From positions 136,183,203 to 136,247,202 of the forward strand of contig OY997588.1 in assembly GCA_963921825.1 (NCBI GenBank): a DNA stretch of 64,000 bases, in the 5' to 3' direction. The notes under the pieces were generated by a model. The model was not told the origin of the DNA, ran no database searches, and was given only the letters and a program-made list of their open reading frames with translations. Below are positions 1-11,227 of this stretch, piece by piece. The stretch's first letter is position 1, and every line of letters starts with the position of its first letter. The stretch is from Erodium maritimum (Eukaryota > Streptophyta > Magnoliopsida > Geraniales > Geraniaceae). The translations under genes and the position numbers were made by a program.

Positions 1-2397
1 GTGAAAATTGAATTTCTAAAGCTTAAAAATAGTGTTATGGAGAACCTAGAACTAGTTAGGAGCTTGTTGGAGAAATTAGATATTTTTCCGGCGACCTGAG
101 GCTCGCCGGAGCTCCGGCCGGTCACCGGAATCCGGCCATTGGGGAGAGAAATGACCGGCCATGGTTCGGCCACCCATGGACCGTGACCGGTCGGTCCGGT
201 TTGGCCACCCACGGCCATGTGTGGCCGTGGGGCCCACATGGTCGGGTTTTGGTGGTGTCGTAAATGGAGCGGTTGTGGGTGAACCCGGGACGATGTTTTC
301 ACACTCGGAACGAATTATGGATGTGATTCATGAAATTTCGGGAAAAACGCTTAGAAACTTTAAATGCGAATTTAGAACGCTCGGACCTCGGAATTTAATT
401 CCGTCAAGTGCTTTGGAACAAGTAAATTAATTATGTTGGATAGACACGAATAGGGAAACTTTCGGAGTCCCGAGGGACGTTTTCCCGATTCCGGGCAAAA
501 TGGGCCTTCCTGGGCCATTTTGCCAAGTTGAGCAATTGGGATTAGTTTGGGTACTTCCCTCTTTAATCCACACTTGAATTAGCATTAATTCTTGTATTGC
601 TTATAATCTTAGACATTGGACCCGAGCTTGGCGGAGGAGGAGATTTTTGGACCCCGTGAAGTGACGAGGATGAAGCTAGCCAGGTCGTCCGCTGCTGGAT
701 TGGATTGCTTTTGAGGTAGGAAAAGTAGCGAATACCGGTTTAATTGCGGAAATTTACTAGTATGCATATAGGTTGTAATTACTTGATCTAATTGTTAGAG
801 TTGCATGATTAGGATGTGAGGAACGAGTGAAATGAGGGATAGCTTACGAGCCATGTCGAGCCGTAAGTTTGGGAATTGTCGTGATGTAGAAATGCACGCG
901 GGCCCTGTCGAGCCCTTAGGTTTATGTGTTGATTGTAATGTCATGATCTATGATTGTGATGCTTGATATGTGTTTTATCCGTTGTTAGGTTGAGAATCAT
1001 GATATGGTATACTCGGTGTAGTATGTTGCTATGTTTGGGCAAGTGTGTCATGCTTGATCGGGTGATTGATAGACCGATATGATGTGTTTTCGATAAGATT
1101 GTTTAGTAATGACATACTGTGTGTTCCGACATGATACTTATACCGACGGAGATTCCGGTATAGAATATCCAGACTGGCGATGTGTTAACATGATAGGTTA
1201 GTATGATATGTTGGTTGATATGTTTGACATGGTACGTTGGTGTGACGTGTGCTCGATGAGCGGATTTCGTGTTAAGGTGAGCCTGCCTTCCGACTAGGTG
1301 TCGGTAAAACGTGTTATGGTTTCGTGTTAAGGTGCGCCTACCTTCCGACTTGATGTCGGTAAAATGGGCTATGATTTCCGTGATAAGGTGCGCCTGCCTT
1401 CCGTCTAGGTGTCGGTATAATGTGTTATAGTGGTGTGATCCGGCATATTATGGGAGACCCAATGTGCGTGTATTGCTAATGAATTGCTGTGTGATTGTTA
1501 TTGCCTTACCGTTGTGTGTGTATTGACTGAATGTTGAGTTGTACCCCGTGCTGCGGGAAGATACCCGACCTTAGGAGAATCCGGTCCAGTATGTTATGAG
1601 TTGTACCCCGATGGGAAGATGTCTGGGCCGATGTCAATATCGGTACGACGTGTCGAGCCGGGCTATGGAAAGTCGGCGTTTTGTTCTAGGATACCATAGG
1701 TAACAGTGATTGTTGATATTACTTTGTGTATTGATCTGTTTTGATTGTTGTGACTGCTTATGCATGCTAGGTGATTTTCCTTGAGTTGAAATACAGTTTT
1801 ACCTGAGTTAGGGTATTGTCGTGCGGGTTCGCACGTGTGGTCGGTTGTGAGGAAACCGTGGTCGTTGTCCTTTGAGACTTAAGTGAATGACAGTGGTCAG
1901 GGGCATAGTTGAGAAAGGTGGTATTAGGTTCGGTTCAGCGGCAAGACTGATTTACGGGTGGCACCCGAGTGGGGACTAAGCGTTGTCTTGAATTTTTTGT
2001 TTAACTGTTTCATAGTTACTGTGCTTTGCTAGTATGCCCTAATTGGACGTTTACTCGTGGTGACGAGCGGACACTCATCACCTTAACTACTTTCCTACTG
2101 AGCGAAAGCTCACCCCTTTACTTTATTGTTTTACAGGTTTTGAGCGGGATGTGGTCTAGCGGGATTCTCGGAGCTAGGGAACTAGCGAGGGTCTTAGGCT
2201 AGCTTGGTCTAGAGACGTACTGTTTATTTGCCATTAAACTTATTTATGAATTGGTTTTTACTGAGTTGTTGACTCATGTTGTTACTTGGAGCTTTTAAAC
2301 TATTATTGGAGACTCTTTTGGTTTTAAAGTTGCTTTATTTAATTATTATTTTAGTTCACGTCTCGAGTCCGGTCAAAACTGGATTTGGGGCGTGACA
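1..2397 (+). mobile_element. LTR of a chromovirus-type Ty3 retrotransposon, left end outside window
   Basis: No long ORF. The stretch ends in GGGGCGTGACA, the same end as the LTR at 24387-27144 read on the minus strand (TGTCACGCCC on plus). Both share the phrases CACGTCTCGAGT near the end and a TAGTATGCATATAGG-like block in the middle, and the block CTACTGAGCGAAAGCTCACC is also found near 63785. It is therefore an LTR of the same lineage as the Tekay-like element, reading left to right. It abuts a decayed Ty3 element at 2398, so it is probably an insertion into it. Whether it is a solo LTR cannot be told because the left end is cut. Confidence 0.75.
1265..1430 (+). repeat. Three 55-base tandem subrepeats inside the LTR
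   Basis: Three copies start at 1265, 1320 and 1375. Each contains CCTTCCGACT followed by TGTCGGTA, giving a small dyad (CCGAC, short loop, GTCGG). Related subrepeats occupy the same relative place in the LTRs at 24387-27144 and 59750-64000. Confidence 0.8.
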
Positions 2398-2917
2398 ATT
2401 AACCTTAGATTTAGGATTTTGAAAGGTTCCACCTTGACCGTACAATCTCCTCTGATCTCTAACAACTGAGTCATAGTTTGGTGTTGCCTTCTCAACCATT
2501 TCTTGAGGGGTGAAACATGAAACACTAGGTGATTCTGTGTTGATTAAGGTAACTCCAATTCTATTGCCACTCTTCTTATCTTTTCCATGATTTTAAACGG
2601 TTCGAATTATGAGCTACAAGCTTTAAATTCCTTATCAAAGCTAGAGGTGTCTGCATGTAACAATGGGAGGTAGACTAATTCTCCCACTTCAAAAGTTCTC
2701 TCTGACCTTTTCTTATCAGCTTGACATTTCATCATTTCTTGTGATACAGTTAAATTGTCTTTTAACACATACATTCTTTCATGGTAGTCACTTTTGTTTT
2801 CATCGGACTCATATTTAGTGTTCTATGTGAATATCCATAAACTACCTCAAACAAAGTCAATTGGAGAGCTAAGTGATAGCTTGTGTTGTACCAGTACTCT
2901 ATCATTTTAAGCTATTT

Positions 2918-4615
2918 TTCTTTTTTTGGATAAGCGCTAATAATTTTATTCAATGGACATTCTCCAAGTAGGAAAAGCCAAAAAACGAGTAACCACGATT
3001 ACAAAAGTCTCCAAAAGAGAAACAGGGCACATGCCCTTAACAAAAAACGACCAGAATCAACCAGTCAAATATCAGCGTCTTCTAATCTTCCTCATACCAC
3101 TCACTATCTGAGGACGGAACGCTGGAAGCCTTATGAGTGAAGGCTCGTTTCTTGGGCCTGGTATTAAAAGTACGAGGTACCAAAGTGGACTTAAGTTGTC
3201 CCTTATGGGCCTTAGCCGCGAGGGCTTCCTCCACCCACCATCGATCGATTGCAATGCTTTTTGGGACACGTTCTCAATGGGTTGTAGCTTTACGCCAAAC
3301 ACTTTATATTCCGAAAGATGTGAGGGAGGCCGGCTCAAGCGTTTCGAGGATTTAAGTAGGGCATCCTTCCATGGGCCGTACTGAACCACAGTTGAAACAC
3401 CCTTCTCTATATCCATACTACCCGAAGTGGGTTCTGGGCCTATCGGATATGCCCCAACAATATGAAGTATTGAAGTTGGGCCTGCTAATTGAGCCTTCCC
3501 AAAACTCACAAGTTCAGCAGAACCTGGGCCCGAACCAAGTTGGACCTTATCTATTGGAGAAACATCCAACCCAGGCCCAACAATCGATCCGTTAGTCCCC
3601 AATTCAGCGCCTACTGCGTCTTTTCCACGCAGAAAACAATCTCCTCCAATTTCGGCCTGATTACCGAGCTTACACTGTGCCTGCGCTTCAACTTCCTCCA
3701 TCTGAACCGGGTCAACAGCCATATTTCCATCTTCCACTGAATCCAAAACTCCATTCGTATGATGATCATGGGATTTCAAATAACCAAATCCTGAAGATCC
3801 TACACTCAGCAGTTCGAAATCCCACGACTGATTCTGGATCTCCACCGGAATCAGACGCCGGCACACGAACCAGCACACCGCCCCCATTGCCAGGAGGTCC
3901 CGTTTTCTCTGGTTCGACAATCGGACCCGACAACAAAACAGGATCGACACCCTTGATACGTGTTTCAGATGAAGCAATATACCATCGAGTAGGTCGAGCC
4001 AAAACCACGAAAAGGATATACCCATTTATTTTGTATCCATTCATGGTTTCCACAACCTGTGATGCTACGGAATCGGTTTCGAATGTGACGAAACCGAAGT
4101 AGCGACCGCCTAAGCTTGGCATGCGAGGAACAGAGCAGGAAAGAATCGTTCCAAATGGACCAAAGACATTCTGCACCCAGTCCTCCGACGTCTCGAAAGG
4201 AAGATTACTAATGAAAATCTGGTTTGGGATTACCTTGTTTCGTGATGCAGATGGGCGTACATCACCTTGACTCTTCACCTGAACAAAGCTCGGCTGAGAA
4301 TCAAGCATGGCAAGATCCTCTTGACTTTCACTCGAAGCCTCCTTACTTGTCTTCTTACCATGGACAGAGGTTACGCCCTTGGTGACAACATCTCCCGCAA
4401 CCCCAATGACCGAACCAGTTCGCCGTGGACGATGCAGACGCAATTTTCCCCCAGCAGACTGGGTTCCCTTCTTTGTTTTGGCTAATGAATTTACATTGAC
4501 CGGACGATCCACTCCCTTCCTCTTCACAACCGTCGCCGACTTCCTTATAGCTACAACTTCACGATAGATAGAGAGTAGACTTGCACATAACGAGAGGAAG
4601 GATGGAGGAGCCATT
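2918..4615 (-). mobile_element. ORF1-only LINE-like insertion with RRM ORF and 17-base target duplication
   Basis: The 17-base direct repeat ATCATTTTAAGCTATTT lies on both sides (2901-2917 and 4616-4632). The minus-strand 3' end is an A-rich tail (seven A, G, four A), visible as a T-rich stretch just after 2917. The body holds one long RRM-protein ORF and no reverse transcriptase. This is the signature of target-primed reverse transcription by a LINE. Plant LINE ORF1 proteins with an RRM are known (BNR-type). The unit is therefore either an ORF1-only non-autonomous LINE or a processed copy of a host RRM-protein mRNA. It landed in the integrase region of the old Ty3 element. Confidence 0.8.
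3072..4614 (-). pseudogene. RRM-domain protein (LINE ORF1-like), one frameshift
   Basis: The ATG at 4614 lies one base inside the element. A second in-frame ATG six bases upstream is supplied by the target duplication. The first frame runs to 3766 and holds a basic region, then an RRM at about residues 133-210 with RNP2 IFISNLPF and RNP1 RYFGFVTF. The continuing frame (to 3072) is shifted and starts making sense between about 3870 and 3840. It is acidic and glycine-rich and ends in a basic GMRKIRRR tail. Apart from this one shift the frame is open for about 1.5 kb, so the copy is recent. No zinc knuckle or reverse transcriptase was seen. RNA binding is inferred from the RRM. Confidence 0.7.
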
Positions 4616-7199
4616 ATCATTTTAAGCTATTTGATTTATTCTTTAGGCTTCTTATACACCATCGCCCTCAGATAGTTATCCAAGAACTGGTTGAGTCTTT
4701 ATATTTGACCATTAGTTTGAGTGTGGTACATAGAAGACAATTTTAGACTTTTCTCCAGCAACTTAAACAATTCTCTCCAAATAAATACTCACAAAAACTC
4801 AATCTCTGTTTGATACGATAGAGTTCATAATGCCATTGAACTTACTACATTGTTCATGAAGATTTCGGCTATACTTGCAGCTGTGTGAAGATGAGGAATG
4901 GCTATAAAATACCCCCATTTCGAGTACATGTCGACCATAACTCGAACACATTCAAAGCCTCTTAGCTTTGATAACCCTTCCACAAAGTTCATGGCAATTT
5001 CTTTCCAAGATCTAGAGGGAATCTTTAGAGGTTGAAGCAATCTTAGGTAGGAAACATTTTCCCCTTTGCATCTTTGAAAAACCTTGGACTCCTTAACCCG
5101 GTCATGAATCTCTTTATTCCTGTTAGACCAAAAAAATAGTTGTTTGACCCATTGCTAAGTGCCTCGAGTGTTTGAGTGTCCTCTCATAGTTGACGAGTGG
5201 AGAGCTTCTATAATTTTCTTCCTAATCTTCGATCTTTTCCCTACAGAGGTCTTCCCTTTCTTAAAAATGACACCTAGTTTAGCACGCGTTTAACCAACAC
5301 ATTGGGTGTGATCCCCAATTTAATTACACTTCCCTTTTCCTTCAGATCGTCAATGTAGATGTCAACAATATCTCCCATCCATTCTGGAACCACTATCGAT
5401 ATCGCCTTACATCAGTTATAGGTACTCGGGATAATGAATATGTAGCTCTGTTTTGCGCTACTTTCTTATACTTGATGAATAGTTGAGTCCCAACAGCTTG
5501 GTTAACCATCTCTGTTGGAAAGAGGTCGTTAGTTTTTTGTTCCAGGAGAAATTTGAGGGGTTGATGGTCTGTTGTGATTATGAAGGTCAAGCTTTAGAGG
5601 TATTGGCGCCAATGCTCGATGGCTATGATAACTGCAAGTAATTATTTCTCGTAGGTAGGTTGAGGGGTTGTAGTTCCTTGGCCACAAACCTTTACACATA
5701 TAGGAGATTAGTTGTCCCTTTTGCATCAAAACAACACCAATTCCCGTCTCACAAGCATCTGTTTCAATAGTAAATGGTTTCTTGAAGTTGGACAACTTCA
5801 AGATCAGAGCTTTAGTCATGGAACATTTCAATTTCTCAAAGCTTTTCTGATCTATTGTTTCCCATTTGAAAGCCTCCTTCTTAAGTAGATTTATGAGCGG
5901 TCTTGCATTAATGCCATAATCTCTCATGAATTTCATGTAATGTCCTGTGAGTCCTAGGTATCCTCTTAGTTCTTTCACTTCTTTTGGTACTGGCCACTTC
6001 ATCATTGCCTCCACCTTCTTTAGATTGGTTGTTTCTCCCTCAGCAGAGATCACATGACCCTAATATTCAACTTGGTCTCTCCCAAAGTCAGACTTGGTGA
6101 ACTTTGCAAATAAGCATCCGTTCTTGAGATTCTGCAACACTATAGATAGGTATTTCAAATGTTCCTTCCAATTCTTGCTATAAACCAATATATCATTGAA
6201 GAAAACCAAAACGAATTTCTTGAGCTAAGCTTTGAATACATCATTCATGAGAGCTTGGTATGTCCATGGGGCAGTTGTAAGCACAAAGGGCATAACCCTC
6301 CATTTTTTAGTGGCCATGGTGAGTATTGAAGGCCGTCTTTTCTTCCTCTCCTTCTTTGAGTAAGATTTGATGGTAACCTGGGTGTAGATAGATCTTGGAG
6401 AAGATTGAACTACCACTTAATTCATCCAAAACTTAGTCTATTGTGGGTACTGTGAACTTATCCTTGACGGTTAAGTCATTAAGTTTCCTGTAATCGACAC
6501 ACTTGCTCCATCCTCCATCTTTCTGCTTCATGAGAATCACGAGGAAGAAGGGGCCGGAGATGTTCCTAATGATTCCTACTTCCAACATCCCTTACACTAC
6601 TCCTTTTATCTCGTAACTCAACTTGTAGGGTCTGATTAGGGGAGGGTTAGCTCCATGTACTACGGGAATAGTGTGACCAAATCGCATCCTTGGGGGTAAG
6701 GCCGATGGTTCCTTGAATACTTTTTTCAACTTATGTAACAACAAGTTCAGTTCACGAAGTTGACTATGCACCATAGTTTCCTGAGATTTAGGCTCGGTCC
6801 TTCAATTTTTTAGAATTGACCCATCAGAAAATCGTTGCCCTGTTTTATTTCTTTCCGCATAATGGTGAAATCGATCATCCTTGACCTTTGTTCTTGTATC
6901 TCTTCCTACAATACAGTTCGTTTCTTGTGAACCTGGATGGTTATTGTGCAAGCAATATGAATGAATAGGATTGTATTGACGCATATTAGCCAGTCATCAC
7001 CAAGTATAACATCACAACCTCCCAATGGAATTACTAAATAAACTCCTTGGAATTTGAGTCTTTCCACAAAAACAAGTCAGCATACAACTCGAATCACATT
7101 TAAAACGCTTACCATTTTCTAATTTCACCCTCCGAGATTGGATCTTTTGTTGCTTCCGACATAGCTTGGTTGTTGTTCTTCCATCTATAAAGTTTGAGG

Positions 7200-8090
7200 T
7201 CATTTTGTGCCTACTAAGATGAAGATGGTTGAGTGTTGAGATACGGACGGTTTTGGATCCTCTATGTTGGCCAATGGGATCTCATATAGCACAGATAGTG
7301 ATTTACAGTCAGGACCCCAACTCTCAGCTCATAGAACTTGTCTTCGTAGTCGGAAATAGAGACTGTTTGCATCAGATGTTTGAAATCCACCACATCATCA
7401 TCATGACCCAATGGCTCAACCTGCTAGCCATGTCTCTGCAAAGATCCTCCCAAGTAAGGCCTTCCATTCCTCTATGATACGTCAGGAACCAAGTTGATGC
7501 CTTTCTGCGAAGTGAAGAGAAGCTAACTGGACTTTAGTATCTTCATGTAAGTTGTAAAAGTACAAGTAACCCAAGAATTTTTGAACCATATCTAGAGGCC
7601 TGACCCATCAAAAACTAGAAAGGATATTTGGGGTGCATGGTAGTTTTGGTAAAGTGGTTTTTTCATGCTGAGTATTGTGAATCTAATTGTGTTGTTCGTC
7701 TAGGACTTGAAAATTTCTTGAGGAAGTGATAGATCTGCATGGCGTTGTGTGACGATGAGGTTCGGGAGTATTTGTAATGGTGATATGGGGTGGGTCGTGT
7801 AAGGGAGATTTTATACGATCTTGGTTATCACCTGCTTGACTTGTAGAAGTGTCATGGGTCAGGCCCTGTTGGGGCAGAAGTTAGGCTATGAGCCCCTCAA
7901 TCTCTGCCTTGAGCTCATTCTAACTCATGTGCATAGTATCCATCCAAGCATTCACTCACTAAAGGTTGGTTTTGAAATAGGTTTGGATGCCTTCCACCTT
8001 CTCGTCGATGGTGGCAAGGCTTTGTTTGGATTCTTTCGAGTGCTCTTCCATCCTGTCGCTGAATCGACAACTTTGATACCAATATAATAA
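7200..8090 (-). pseudogene. Decayed gag region of the same Ty3 element
   Basis: The minus strand contains broken frames with gag-like text, including a YHAPQISFLVFDGSG stretch near 7590-7640 followed by a tryptophan-containing segment, as seen at the start of plant Ty3 gag capsid domains. It lies directly upstream of the protease remnant. Stops are frequent. The 5' LTR and primer-binding site were not recognised upstream of it. Confidence 0.5.
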
Positions 8091-8792
8091 CTCAAAATTT
8101 AGCAATGAAAATGTAAGCTATAATTGTTGATTTGAATCAAATGAGAAAGTGTTCTAATTATAGATGAGAAATCCACAACTTGTTTCAAGCTCGGGAGTAC
8201 CTCGCTTCAAGATGTCTTACACTACTATTCGCACAATACAACAAAAAGACACATACGACTATTACAAATACTCTCTAACGTTAAACTTGGTTCCCTTTCT
8301 GCTCTACAATGATTTGTCATGCACTCACTAATTCCTTACAGTTCCTTTGTTCAGAGCCTCTACAACATCACGGGAATTTGTGTGAAAAAGACGACTTGTA
8401 GCCAAGCAAAATGCAACACATCTTGGTCCTTGCCACTTATCAATTGAATCTTTTGTTAAAGCTCTGACATGGACAAAGAATGAACACTTCAAGATGTGGG
8501 CGTGAGATAGATAGGTTTAAGTTTTTAACTTACTATTATTATTAACCGATTTTAAAATTCTAAAAAAAACATATTCTATGAAATTTTATATATTTTTAAA
8601 AACTGATAAATGATTTAAAAAATTATTTCCAAAGATATTTTGATTTAAAGATAAAAAAACATATTTATAGGTCAACGTTGGTCAAATGAAAATTGGTGTA
8701 ATTTTTTTTAATGTATTGGGGTATTTTAGTCATTTTGCTAAAAAAAGTTAACACAATTGAATGACAAAAGTAACTATAATTTTCATACGTTA
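8091..8792. other. Non-coding spacer, AT-rich in its second half
   Basis: About 700 bases between the old Ty3 element and the first Harbinger-like element. It may include the decayed leader of the Ty3 element. I see no convincing gene, RNA or terminal repeat. Confidence 0.5.
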
Positions 8793-9737
8793 GAGCAGAC
8801 ACAATGGAAAGGCTTGGATGTGAGGCTTGGATGTTGACTAGACAAAATAGTGGGACTCGGGACTCAAAATAAACTGTGATTTACAATGTGAGGTTTGTAA
8901 TGTTATTGGATGTTGAGTGGTTAATTAATTGATATTTTACTGTTTTATTTAATTCTTTATCAAAAACAGTTTAAATTATATCAAATTGAAATAAATCTGG
9001 AAAAGATCAACAATGATAATTAAAAATAATAATCAAAAAATTAGAACAAATAAATTACAAAAAACAAATTACAACAATCAATTACAAAAATAAATTAAAA
9101 CAAAAAAATAAAAACAATAACTGAAACATTTAACGATAGTTTGAAATTACCTGAGCTCGAACTCGGTTGCATATATGGAGAGAAAGCGGAATTCTCACCA
9201 GGTTGCGTTAAAATATCGCGGAAATCCCGTGCTAGTTCCTCAGGGGAGAATCCTACATCGTCCGACCTTTTTTGTTCGTCATCCGCTGATTGTGAACGGG
9301 TATTTTCGGAGCCCGACATTTTTCACTAGAATATTGGGAATGAGTGAGTAGAATTTGGGAATGGGATAGTGAAATTTGAGAATGGGTGAGTGAAAAAAAT
9401 GGGGTTGGGGTATTTATAGGTTAAATAATGAAGTAGATTTAATAAATAAATAAATAAAATTCTTACCGTTTCCGATCGTTGCCCAACGACCAAATTTTTT
9501 TTCTACAGAGACACGTGACAGCACGGGAGTGGCCGACAGTCAGAAGCGGGACGCGAGCCACGAGCCTCGGCCCGTCCCGTAGTTGAGGGACGTGGGACAT
9601 GGGACGTGGGACGCGGGCTTCGGCCCGGCCCACGTTTTTGCGGGACGTGTAAAAGTCGTCCCACAATGGGACGGCTTGCGTCCCGCGGCCCGCAAAAACG
9701 AGAGCTGGGCCGAAGAGTCGAGCCATTGTTCATGCTC
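8793..9737 (-). mobile_element. Non-autonomous Harbinger-like element, copy 1 (945 bases)
   Basis: The ends GAGCAGACACAATGG and, inverted, GAGCATGAACAATGG form imperfect terminal repeats flanked by TTA on both sides (8790-8792 and 9738-9740). A 3-base TTA/TAA duplication is typical of PIF/Harbinger. On the minus strand a short ORF (9319-9095) begins MSGSENTRSQSADDEQKRS and contains LTQPGENSAFSPYMQ, closely matching the start of the ORF1 in copy 2 at 13631-15860. No DDE transposase is present. Copy 1 looks like an internally deleted derivative that kept only the first exon of ORF1. Confidence 0.7.
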
Positions 9738-9740
9738 TTA

Positions 9741-10157
9741 GGGTAGTTATTGGAAATCAACTAATAAAATAAAATAATAGACGTTATTAACCCTGTATAG
9801 CGTGTAGACCAACACGTTAAGGATTCAAGCATCGGATCACTTGATCCATTACACTTTGAAAGCATCATCATCAAACTTATCGACCATACTAGTAACAAGT
9901 AACACCAGAATGTTTTATATCACTGAATAAGTCATGCTATAGCATCATCCGAACAGAATTCATTACCACAATGTATTAAATGTGCAGAAACTCGACAATT
10001 ACTCCATTTTTCAACTTTGTACGTAAAATCAATGTGTTCTTCAGTTCACATATGTTGTGCACTGAAACATCTCTTTATTATTTTTCAGTATATCAACGGA
10101 GCAAGAAATAAATACTTAACCTTGAAAACCTTTAAATGACCATTAATACTTGTCTTG
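9741..10157. other. PMEI upstream region
   Basis: AT-rich sequence between the Harbinger-like element and the TATA box of the PMEI-like gene. It presumably holds that gene's promoter. No other structure was recognised. Confidence 0.5.
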
Positions 10158-10165
10158 TATATATA
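10158..10165 (+). promoter_or_regulatory. TATA box of the PMEI-like gene
   Basis: TATATATA lies 68 bases upstream of the ATG at 10233, which would leave a 5' leader of roughly 40 bases. Position and sequence fit a plant core promoter. Confidence 0.6.
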
Positions 10166-10232
10166 GTCTAGTTAACTAAAACAGAGAAGCAACAAGAGTA
10201 CAAGAAAAACAAAGCGGTAAAAGAAACTCAAA

Positions 10233-10817
10233 ATGGCTTTCCCTTTGATTCTTTCCCTAATAACGCTCATGTTTGTGTTGATGAGTCCGCTTCATGCAAG
10301 AGATCATCACCAACATACTAAGGCGTCGTCTCAAGTGGTCGAAAGCATTTGCAGGAAGACGAGAGATCCATCTTTCTGCCTGCGCACTCTGAGGCCCTAC
10401 GTTCACAAGGCAACGGATCTTCGTCAGCTTGCCAAGTCCACCATCGACAAGGCCACCTCCCACGGCATTGCAACGGAGAAGAAGATCAAGTCAGCGATAG
10501 AAACAACGAAAGACGCTGCAGCCAAGAAAGGGTTCATCTCGTGCTCAAAGGACTATGCGGATGCCATCAGTGCTCTCAAAGATGCGAGCCGCGACGTTGC
10601 GAGAGGCCATTACGGTGACGTGAAGAACAATGCACAGAACGCCATGAAAGAAGCTAGGAGCTGTGACCACCTAAAGCCGCTCGACCACGACTCTGCGTGG
10701 CTTCATGAGAGGAACAACAATCTCGATCACCATTGCAATGTCATTGTGGCCATTGCTAACAAGCTACGGGAGCCCGAAAATAACCCTTCAATGTCCCCAT
10801 CCCCATCCCCGTATTGA
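10233..10817 (+). CDS. Pectin methylesterase/invertase inhibitor-like protein (PMEI domain)
   Basis: Intronless 194-residue protein. Residues 1 to about 22 form a hydrophobic secretion signal ending SPLHA, so the mature protein should act in the cell wall/apoplast. The family's first cysteine hairpin is present (Cys40 and Cys49 in SICRKTRDPSFC), as is the second pair at Cys104 (FISCSKDYADAISAL) and Cys144. This is the four-cysteine, four-helix PMEI fold. Members inhibit pectin methylesterases or invertases, and sequence alone does not say which. An extra Cys168 and a serine/proline-rich tail (SMSPSPSPY) are present. The ATG is the first after a TATA box. A broken relative lies at 55329-55737. 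Confidence 0.9.
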   Translation: MAFPLILSLITLMFVLMSPLHARDHHQHTKASSQVVESICRKTRDPSFCLRTLRPYVHKATDLRQLAKSTIDKATSHGIATEKKIKSAIETTKDAAAKKGFISCSKDYADAISALKDASRDVARGHYGDVKNNAQNAMKEARSCDHLKPLDHDSAWLHERNNNLDHHCNVIVAIANKLREPENNPSMSPSPSPY

Positions 10818-11227
10818 TTTATGTGATCACTCTTTTCATTTGTTTCAATAAGATTAATTAGTCGCTTTCAGAATAGTCTCTCAATGCTTCTCAAGTAATA
10901 TTCCCGACAGCATGTATACCTTGATTTCGTATCTTTTTTGAATTGGCAAGAGCAAATGTTCCAATTGTGATTGTGGTGGATCTACTGGTACTCACGCATG
11001 ACACTCTCCAATGTCTTGATTGTTATGGACCGATGTTTCTCGACGATGACCAAGCTTTTCGGAGAAGTTGAGATCTACGGTCCCAACTGTGGGTGCATTC
11101 CCCTTCCCCTTGTCCTGATTTCTGGTCGCCTTGGGCACTTTATGGCCTTAAGGTGGCGCCCACATTCGGGTCTGGAAAAGTCCTCGGCTTCCACAGCGGC
11201 AGCAACAACGTGATTGTCCATCTCAGT
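10818..11227. other. 3' flank of PMEI gene with possible degenerate coding remnants
   Basis: Contains short open stretches on plus, none recognised. The sequence continues after the solo LTR at 12916, because the LTR split one locus here. I make no gene call. Confidence 0.4.

Larger units (their letters stand above)
2398..7060 (-). pseudogene. Decayed Ty3/gypsy pol (protease, RT, RNase H, integrase)
   Basis: Read on the minus strand, the domains follow the Ty3 order. A protease end with GGCDVILGDDWL lies near 6995-7035. Reverse transcriptase pieces span about 6780-5900 (a SALPPRMRFGHTIPV-like start, ATKKWRVMPFVLTTAP, then LRGYLGLTGHYMKFM). RNase H is at about 5830-5400 (ETDACETGIGVVLMQKG and TTDHQPLKFLLEQ). 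Integrase is at about 5330-4640, with a YHTQTNGQI-like motif, and its far end lies at 2890-2400, separated by the RRM LINE unit at 2918-4615. Many stops and frameshifts break it. It is an old, inactive element. Confidence 0.8.

Noticed and set aside
161-430. 89-codon plus-strand ORF
   Set aside because: Lies inside LTR sequence with no protein family text. A chance frame.
9463-9760. Overlapping minus ORFs rich in Arg/Pro
   Set aside because: Frames across the GC-rich palindromic end of the Harbinger-like element.
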